A stretch of 64,000 nt of DNA from Pseudomonas sp. H9. Its GTDB lineage: Bacteria > Pseudomonadota > Gammaproteobacteria > Pseudomonadales > Pseudomonadaceae. Shown in pieces: positions 58,468 to 64,000 of the stretch (position 1 is its first letter; the number at the start of each line of letters is the position of its first letter). Under the pieces are notes generated by a model. The model saw only the letters and a list, made by a program, of their open reading frames with translations, searched no databases and had not been told where the DNA came from. The stretch covers positions 62,001 to 126,000 of the forward strand of contig NZ_SMOK01000010.1 of NCBI RefSeq assembly GCF_004353925.1. Direction: 5' to 3'. Position numbers and translations under genes: made by a program.

Positions 58468-60658
58468 CCGCCACCTTTGCCCGCGCCTGGTGCAGCTTTT
58501 TATAGCTGTCGATCAACCGCAGGTGCCGATCGAGCCCTTCGAGCTTCATGCTGGTCGGCGTCAGGCCATAGAAGCGCACGCTGCCGTCTAGCGAACCCAA
58601 GGCAGCATCCATGCGCTCGTTGCCAAACATCCGGCGGAAGTTGACTTCGTAGTCTTCCATGACCATGTCGTCGTCGATTTCCACCTCCAGCACCACGTTC
58701 AAGGCCTGGTAGAACAAACCGCGATCAACAGTGTTGTCGTTGAACTGCAGGAAGGTTTCCACCCGGTCTTTCGCCTCTTCGAATTGCTGCAGGGCGAGGT
58801 AGATCAGCAGTTTCAGCTCCAGAATCGTCAACTGACCCCAGGCGGTGTTGTCGTCAAATTCGATGCCGATCAGCGTCTTGATGTCGGTGTAGTCATCCAG
58901 TTCGCTTTCCTCAAGGCGCTCGACCAGCGCACGCAGGTCAGTATCGTTCAGGCGGTGCAGGTTGAGAATGTCTTCACGGAAGAACAGCGCTTTGTTGGTG
59001 TTGTCCCAGATCAGGTCTTCGATTGGGTAGATTTCCGAATAGCCCGGTACCAGGATGCGGCAAGCGGTGGCGCCGAGGTGCTCGTACACCGCCATATAGG
59101 CTTCTTTGCCCATGTTTTCGAGAATGCCGAACAGGGTCGCCGCCTCTTCGACGTTGGAGTCTTCACCCTGGCCGGAGAAGTCCCACTCGACGAATTCGAA
59201 ATCGGCTGTGGCACTGAAGAAGCGCCACGACACCACGCCGCTGGAGTCGATGAAGTGCTCGACAAAGTTGTTCGGCTCGGTCACCGCGTAACCGGCGAAG
59301 GTCGGTTGCGGCAAGTCGTTCAGGCCTTCGAAACTGCGGCCCTGCAGCAACTCGGTGAGGCTGCGCTCCAGTGCCACTTCAAAGCTTGGGTGTGCACCGA
59401 ACGAGGCAAACACGCCGCCGGTGCGGGGGTTCATCAAGGTCACGCACATAACCGGGAATTCACCGCCCAACGAGGCATCTTTGACCAGCACCGGGAAGCC
59501 CTGCTCTTCCAGGCCCTGGATCCCGGCAAGTATTGCGGGGTATTTCGCCAGCACTTCCTGCGGTACATCCGGCAGGGCAAATTCGCCTTCGAGGATTTCG
59601 CGTTTGACCGCGCGTTCGAAGATCTCCGACAAGCATTGCACCTGTGCCTCGGCCAGGGTGTTGCCGGCGCTCATGCCATTGCTGAGGTAGAGGTTTTCAA
59701 TCAGGTTGGAGGGGAAATACACCACCTCACCGTCGGACTGACGCACAAACGGCAGCGAAACGATACCGCGCGCTTCGTTGCCGGAGTTGGTGTCGTACAG
59801 ATGCGAGCCGCGCAGTTCGCCATCGGCGTTGTAGATCTTCAGGCAGTAGGCGTCGAGGATTTCGGCGGGCAGTTCGTCTTTGCGGCCCGGCTTGAACCAG
59901 CGTTCTTCCGGGTAATGCACGAACGGCGCATTGGCGATGTCTTCGCCCCAGAACTGGTCGTTGTAGAAGAAGTTGCAGTTCAGCCGCTCGATGAATTCAC
60001 CCAGCGCCGAGGCCAAGGCACTTTCCTTGCTGGAACCCTTGCCGTTGGTAAAGCACATCGGCGATTGCGCATCGCGGATATGCAGCGACCAGACGTTAGG
60101 AACGATATTGCGCCACGAAGCGATTTCAATCTTCATCCCCAGATCGGCCATGATCGCCGACATGTTGGCGATGGTCTGCTCCAGCGGCAGGTCCTTGCCG
60201 GCAATGTAGGTGCGCTGGTCAGAGGCGGTGTCGAGCATCAGCAGTGCCTGGGCGTTGGCCTCCAGGTTGTCGACTTCTTCGATCACGAACTCAGGCCCGG
60301 TTTGCACCACTTTTTTCACGGTGCAGCGCTCGATGGAGCGCAAAATGCCCTGGCGATCCTTGACGCTGATATCGGCCGGCAACTCGACCTGGATCTTGAA
60401 GATCTGCTTGTAGCGGTTCTCCGGGTCGACAATGTTGTTTTGCGACAACCGGATGTTGTCGGTGGGGATATCACGGGTTTGGCAATACAGCTTGACGAAG
60501 TAAGCCGCGCACAGCGCCGAAGACGCCAGAAAGTAGTCGAACGGCCCGGGTGCCGAGCCATCGCCCTTGTAGCGGATAGGTTGATCGGCGACCACCGTGA
60601 AGTCATCGAACTTGGCTTCAAGCCGGAGGTTGTCGAGAAAATTAACCTTGATTTCCAT
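58460..60658 (-). CDS. ycaO: OsmC-YcaO domain protein
   Basis: A 732-residue protein. Residues about 1-140 form an OsmC-like domain (APGPFDYFLASSALCAAYFV with one conserved Cys; NIVDPENRYKQIF). The YcaO ATP-dependent cyclodehydratase-type domain follows (about 180-540): TNGKGSSKESALASALGEFI, an ATP/Mg-binding motif, SGMSAG-like NGMSAGNTLAEAQVQ and FERAVK. A C-terminal acidic TPR-like region (about 590-732) matches the E. coli YcaO tail. E. coli YcaO supports RimO methylthiolation of ribosomal protein S12; the same is inferred here. The stop TAG is contributed by the adjoining REP element. Confidence 0.9.
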   Translation of the reverse strand: MEIKVNFLDNLRLEAKFDDFTVVADQPIRYKGDGSAPGPFDYFLASSALCAAYFVKLYCQTRDIPTDNIRLSQNNIVDPENRYKQIFKIQVELPADISVKDRQGILRSIERCTVKKVVQTGPEFVIEEVDNLEANAQALLMLDTASDQRTYIAGKDLPLEQTIANMSAIMADLGMKIEIASWRNIVPNVWSLHIRDAQSPMCFTNGKGSSKESALASALGEFIERLNCNFFYNDQFWGEDIANAPFVHYPEERWFKPGRKDELPAEILDAYCLKIYNADGELRGSHLYDTNSGNEARGIVSLPFVRQSDGEVVYFPSNLIENLYLSNGMSAGNTLAEAQVQCLSEIFERAVKREILEGEFALPDVPQEVLAKYPAILAGIQGLEEQGFPVLVKDASLGGEFPVMCVTLMNPRTGGVFASFGAHPSFEVALERSLTELLQGRSFEGLNDLPQPTFAGYAVTEPNNFVEHFIDSSGVVSWRFFSATADFEFVEWDFSGQGEDSNVEEAATLFGILENMGKEAYMAVYEHLGATACRILVPGYSEIYPIEDLIWDNTNKALFFREDILNLHRLNDTDLRALVERLEESELDDYTDIKTLIGIEFDDNTAWGQLTILELKLLIYLALQQFEEAKDRVETFLQFNDNTVDRGLFYQALNVVLEVEIDDDMVMEDYEVNFRRMFGNERMDAALGSLDGSVRFYGLTPTSMKLEGLDRHLRLIDSYKKLHQARAKVAGL

Positions 60659-60753
60659 GCGGAATTACCATCGTAAGCAGCAAAACAATTTGGCCGCCAT
60701 TATCCGGCTTTTCGCCTGGATGTCTTGTGCTTTTGCGCGGCGCTGCGACCCTC

Positions 60754-60890
60754 GGTGGGAGCGAGGCTTGCCCCGCGATCGGTTGCGCAGCAAGCGTAAA
60801 AAACACCTGAACTCAGGACAGTTGACCTAGCGAGTCGGCTGAATGTGCTGGCGCTTCGCGCCAGATCGCGGGGTAAGCCTCGCTCCCACC
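60754..60890. repeat. Stretched REP pair
   Basis: A REP arm (60755-60779, GTGGGAGCGAGGCTTGCCCC) and its inverse (60866-60890) are separated by about 85 bp, far more than the roughly 20 bp in the other pairs. The insert contains a TGGCGC/GCGCCA mini-hairpin near 60848. It lies between the divergent ycaO and methyltransferase genes; the rest of 60659-60942 has no gene. Confidence 0.85.
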
Positions 60891-60942
60891 GAAGTGGGGT
60901 TGGCCTATCCTTTCTGTTCAACCTTCAACTGCGGATGGCCCC

Positions 60943-61644
60943 ATGCCTACTCCCGAAACCTCACTCGTGCAGAGCTGGCAGCACAATGCCGAGCACTGGA
61001 TCGACGCCGTGCGCGAAGGCGCCATCGACAGCCGCCTGCAGGTCACCGATCAAGCCATCCTGCTCGCGGTACTAAGCCGCCAGCCCGCGCGCGTGCTCGA
61101 CCTCGGCTGCGGTGAAGGCTGGCTGTTGCGGGCGCTGAGCGAGCGCGGCATCGAGGCGGTCGGCGTCGATGGCGAGGCGCGCCTGGTTGACGCGGCGCGG
61201 GCTGCAGGCAGCGCGCAGGTGCATCTGGCCAGCTACGACGCACTGGTAGAGGAAACGGTCGACGTCGGTCGCGACTACCCGCTGATCTGCGCCAACTTCG
61301 CCTTGCTGCAACAAGACATCATCCCCCTGCTCAGTGCCCTGAACGCCCTGCTCGCGCCAGGCGGCGCACTGGTAATTCAAACGCTGCACCCGTGGGCGAT
61401 GGCGGCGGGCAACTATCAAGACGGCTGGCGTGAAGAGCACTTCACCGGGCTCAAAGGGCACTGGCAGCCGATGCCGTGGTACTTTCGCACCTTGTCCAGC
61501 TGGCTCAATGCCCTGGACATGGCCGGCTTTACCCTCAGCGCCCTGCAAGAACCCCAGCATCCACAAAGCCCTGGGCCACAATCGCTGCTGCTGATCGCGG
61601 AAAAAATTGCATCAAACGATTACAATCAAACGCCTATTTCTTGA
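60943..61644 (+). CDS. Class I SAM-dependent methyltransferase
   Basis: A 233-residue cytoplasmic methyltransferase. Motif I VLDLGCGEGWLLRAL (about 51-65), acidic motif II GVDGEARLVDAAR and post-motif LLAPGGALVIQTLHPW are clear. The N-terminal WQHNAEHWIDAVREGAI is typical of UbiE/Methyltransf-23-like small-molecule enzymes. The substrate is unknown. The gene lies 12 bases upstream of the GGDEF gene and is probably co-transcribed with it. Confidence 0.88.
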   Translation: MPTPETSLVQSWQHNAEHWIDAVREGAIDSRLQVTDQAILLAVLSRQPARVLDLGCGEGWLLRALSERGIEAVGVDGEARLVDAARAAGSAQVHLASYDALVEETVDVGRDYPLICANFALLQQDIIPLLSALNALLAPGGALVIQTLHPWAMAAGNYQDGWREEHFTGLKGHWQPMPWYFRTLSSWLNALDMAGFTLSALQEPQHPQSPGPQSLLLIAEKIASNDYNQTPIS

Positions 61645-61656
61645 GTCACACCGGCT

Positions 61657-62835
61657 ATGGCGTTAGACCCTCCCACGATGTTGGCACTGTCAGTTGCCTT
61701 GGCCGCCGCTGCCGCGCTTTACCTGGCAATCGAGTGGTGCAGCATTCGTGAAAATTCGCTGCTGTTCTGGAGCGCAGGCTTTGCAACCATCAGCGTCGGC
61801 TCGACGCTCGCCCTGCTGCGCATGGGTGGTTTTCTGCTGATTGGTATCTGGTTCGCCAACGGCTTGCTGGTCATCGCCCACTGGCTGTTTCTGATGGGCG
61901 TTGCGCGCTTTACCCAGACGCGGTTGTCACCCGCCTGGTACCTGGTATTCATTGCCTGGCTTACCTTGTTGCTGCTGCCCGGCGCACCGTGGTGGTCGAA
62001 GGTAATGTTCATGGCCAACTCGCTGTTAGTGGCGGTGCTTACCCTCAGGGCCAGCTGGCTGCTGGCGCCACACGGCAAATCGCTGAGCGTGGGGGCGGTG
62101 CAACTGCGTTTCGTGCTGTTGGCCCATGGTCTGTTCTACCTGATCAAAGGCCTGACGGCGGTGGTGCCGGGCACGCTGATCGATCTGGCGGCGCTGCAAG
62201 GTGAGATCATTCAGATTTCCCTGGTGGAAGGCACCATCGCGATCATGCTCATCGCCCTGTCGATGACCGGCACCGAGCGCCACCGCCGCGAGGCGCGCAT
62301 CGCCCGGCTGGCCGCGCGCGACCCGTTGACGGCGCTGTACAACCGCCGCGCCCTGGAAGTGCGGGCGCCGAACTTGTTCAAAGACGTCTCCAGCGCCCGA
62401 CCAGGGGCTTTGTTGCTGATCGACATCGACAATTTCAAAGGGGTCAACGACCTGCACGGCCACCTGGCCGGCGACCGCCTGCTGATCAGCTTGAGCGAAA
62501 TGATTCGTGCGCAGTTGCCCGAAGGCGCCCTTGCGGCCCGGCTGGGCGGTGACGAGTTCATCATTCTGCTCAGCAACACTTCGCACGAACGCGCAGTCGC
62601 CCTGGGCAGTGCCCTGCGTGAGCAGTTCCAGACCACCGCCGCCCACACCTTCGCCACCCCCGAAGCGGTGTCCTTGAGCATTGGCGCGACCTTGTTCGAC
62701 CAACCACCGGCCAGCCTGGCAGCGTTGATCGAACAAGGCGATGCAGCGCTGTATGCCTCCAAACGGGGCGGACGCAACAACATCCGCCTGGTGGACCGCA
62801 CCCTCAGCGGTACCCCGCCTCAGCACGCAGGATAG
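61657..62835 (+). CDS. Membrane-bound GGDEF diguanylate cyclase
   Basis: A 392-residue protein with six or seven membrane helices (residues about 5-205; WLFLMGVARF, AWLTLLLLPGAPWW), a short coiled linker (TERHRREARIARLAARDPLT) and a GGDEF domain with intact RLGGDEF (297-301). No RxxD I-site is seen five residues upstream (PEGALAARL instead), so feedback inhibition may be absent. It may sense a membrane or ligand signal and raise c-di-GMP. Confidence 0.92.
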   Translation: MALDPPTMLALSVALAAAAALYLAIEWCSIRENSLLFWSAGFATISVGSTLALLRMGGFLLIGIWFANGLLVIAHWLFLMGVARFTQTRLSPAWYLVFIAWLTLLLLPGAPWWSKVMFMANSLLVAVLTLRASWLLAPHGKSLSVGAVQLRFVLLAHGLFYLIKGLTAVVPGTLIDLAALQGEIIQISLVEGTIAIMLIALSMTGTERHRREARIARLAARDPLTALYNRRALEVRAPNLFKDVSSARPGALLLIDIDNFKGVNDLHGHLAGDRLLISLSEMIRAQLPEGALAARLGGDEFIILLSNTSHERAVALGSALREQFQTTAAHTFATPEAVSLSIGATLFDQPPASLAALIEQGDAALYASKRGGRNNIRLVDRTLSGTPPQHAG

Positions 62836-62850
62836 TGCTACGCCTTAGGT

Positions 62851-64000
62851 TCAGTAGGTGCCGCGCAGCGACAGGACCATGTTGCGTGGGTCACCATAGA
62901 AGTTGGCGTACTCGGCGGTGCCAATCGTCGAGTAATACTTTTTATCCGCCAGGTTGTTGCCATTGAGGGCCACGCTCCAGTGCGGGTTCAAACGGTACTC
63001 GGCAAACGCGTTGTACACCGCGTAACCGGGCTGGGAAAAGTCAATGTCCCCCTCCGACACATAGCTGGCGCTCTGCGCCGTGACACCGGCACCGACCCGC
63101 AGGTTTTCAAAGGCACCCGGCAGGCGGTAGGTCAGGAAGGCCTTGCCCAGGTGCTTGGGCGTCAGGCTCAGGGTCGTGGTGGTGGTCGAGCCGGTGTTGC
63201 TCGCGACGTTATGGTTGTAGGTGTAGCCGAACGTCCCTTCCAGACGCTCGGTGATCTGCCCGCTGGCTTCGAACTCGACGCCTTTACTGGTGACCTTGCC
63301 ATCATCCAGCCAACAGCACGAAGCACCCTGCCCGGCCATTGATGGCGGATAGCGGGTGTCACGTACTGCCTCGCCTTCACGGCGGGTGTAATACAGCGCG
63401 GTGGTGGTGTTCAGGCGGCCGTCGAACAATTCACCCTTGATACCCAGCTCGTAGACGCGACCTTCGATCGGGTCCAGCGGCGAAGCGCCTGGATTCGGCC
63501 CCTTGAGGCTGCTGGCCTGGGATTTGTAGATCTCGGCAACGCTGGTGTAGGCGGTCCACTCGTCCGTCAGGCGGTAGGTCAGCGCCGCGAACGGGGTGAA
63601 CACGTTGTCGTCGCTGTACACCGTCGAGCTGGTGGACGTCTGCGCACCGCTGGCGTTGTAGCGGGTGTTATCGAAGCGATAGTAGTAATCGTTGTAGCGC
63701 CCGCCGAGGATCAGGTGCAGCGGATCGGCCAATTGCAGACGCACAGAACCATAGAAACCGTTCTGCCGGATATAGGTCGGCAAGGTGCCGTTATGGAACT
63801 CGTTGTCTTTGCGTGACGGGAAATCATCGGGGTCGAAGACAAAGATGTCGCCCGCCGAAACACGGCCGCCCGAAGCATAACTGACGATGTCCTGTTTGGA
63901 GTTCTGCCAGGTGTAACCCAGCACCGCATCGTGACGCCCGCCGAGCAGATCAAAGCCCCCCTTGAGCGAGAAGTCGACCGAGCGATCACGGTAGACCTCG
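62851..64000 (-). CDS. TonB-dependent siderophore receptor, C-terminal part
   Basis: The frame is open to the right edge, giving the last 382 residues; the signal peptide, any STN domain and the plug are outside the window. The visible part is the beta-barrel of a siderophore receptor (HDAVLGYTWQNSKQ; LILGGRYNDYYYRFD; AYTSVAEIYKSQAS; VYELGIKGELFDGRLNTT) ending RNMVLSLRGTY with a terminal aromatic. It resembles FhuA/FpvA-like ferric-siderophore transporters. It converges on the GGDEF gene with a 15-base gap. Confidence 0.9.
   Translation of the reverse strand, partial: EVYRDRSVDFSLKGGFDLLGGRHDAVLGYTWQNSKQDIVSYASGGRVSAGDIFVFDPDDFPSRKDNEFHNGTLPTYIRQNGFYGSVRLQLADPLHLILGGRYNDYYYRFDNTRYNASGAQTSTSSTVYSDDNVFTPFAALTYRLTDEWTAYTSVAEIYKSQASSLKGPNPGASPLDPIEGRVYELGIKGELFDGRLNTTTALYYTRREGEAVRDTRYPPSMAGQGASCCWLDDGKVTSKGVEFEASGQITERLEGTFGYTYNHNVASNTGSTTTTTLSLTPKHLGKAFLTYRLPGAFENLRVGAGVTAQSASYVSEGDIDFSQPGYAVYNAFAEYRLNPHWSVALNGNNLADKKYYSTIGTAEYANFYGDPRNMVLSLRGTY

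Noticed and set aside
57749..58591. Serial 60-90 codon open frames across the REP array on both strands
   Set aside because: They repeat with the 107-bp period, start inside REP cores and encode only the translated REP motif.
58784..60676. 630-codon frame antisense to ycaO
   Set aside because: Composition is that of a complementary shadow, and the opposite strand has clear OsmC and YcaO motifs.

Overview
The window reads as chromosome of a Pseudomonas species of the putida/fluorescens lineage. Grounds: GC-rich coding with Pseudomonas-type gene content, a mobA next to a MexF/AcrB-type RND pump and an RstAB-like two-component pair, orphan cbb3 subunits, and at least ten copies of the inverted-pair REP element (core GGGAGCGGGCTTGCCCCGCG) typical of these genomes. 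I see no rRNA, tRNA, CRISPR array, insertion sequence or integrase. Species-level placement is inference.

Layout. 1-3.7 kb: end of napD, then napA-napB-napC (periplasmic nitrate reductase). 3.7-4.2 kb: a secreted glycine-zipper protein. 4.3-10.8 kb: sensor kinase and response regulator, divergent from a two-gene RND efflux operon without an outer-membrane gene. 10.9-12 kb: mobA and an OhrR-like MarR regulator. 12.1-16.9 kb: a four-gene leftward operon (PLP decarboxylase fused to an acyl carrier protein, AMP ligase, alpha/beta hydrolase, second ribulose-phosphate epimerase) of unknown product. 17.3-19 kb: orphan ccoN-ccoQ. 19-23.4 kb: an Ldh-type imine reductase, a small protein, a LysR regulator, an HPP/CBS membrane protein with a structured leader, and a small P-loop kinase. 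23.6-27 kb: a large secreted multicopper oxidase. 27.2-41.3 kb: a complete enterobacterial-type cellulose operon bcsE-F-G-R-Q-A-B-Z-C plus a small DUF4287-like gene. 41.5-46.4 kb: a P-type cation ATPase, a GFA-fold protein, an exported unknown and a PAS-GGDEF cyclase. 46.4-48.1 kb: two orphan genes, the first AT-rich, each behind a similar hairpin element. 48.2-52.4 kb: a FecA/FecR/FecI-type iron uptake system with a candidate Fur box. 52.4-57.6 kb: trmK, an NRPS-like A-PCP-membrane acyltransferase and an orphan protein. 57.8-58.5 kb: a tandem array of about 107-bp REP-pair units. 58.5-64 kb: an OsmC-YcaO protein, a methyltransferase, a membrane GGDEF protein and the 3' part of another TonB-dependent receptor.

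Connections. Cyclic di-GMP is a theme: two diguanylate cyclases carry intact GGDEF motifs, BcsA has a PilZ domain and BcsE an RxxD motif, so cellulose output is probably c-di-GMP controlled. bcsG/F/E predict phosphoethanolamine-modified cellulose. Respiratory flexibility is represented by nap and the orphan cbb3 subunits. Less described candidates are the decarboxylase-ACP operon, the single-polypeptide A-PCP-acyltransferase, the orphan protein beside it, the repeated hairpin leaders at 46.6 and 47.6 kb, and the REP array whose units carry a relic of the ycaO 3' end.
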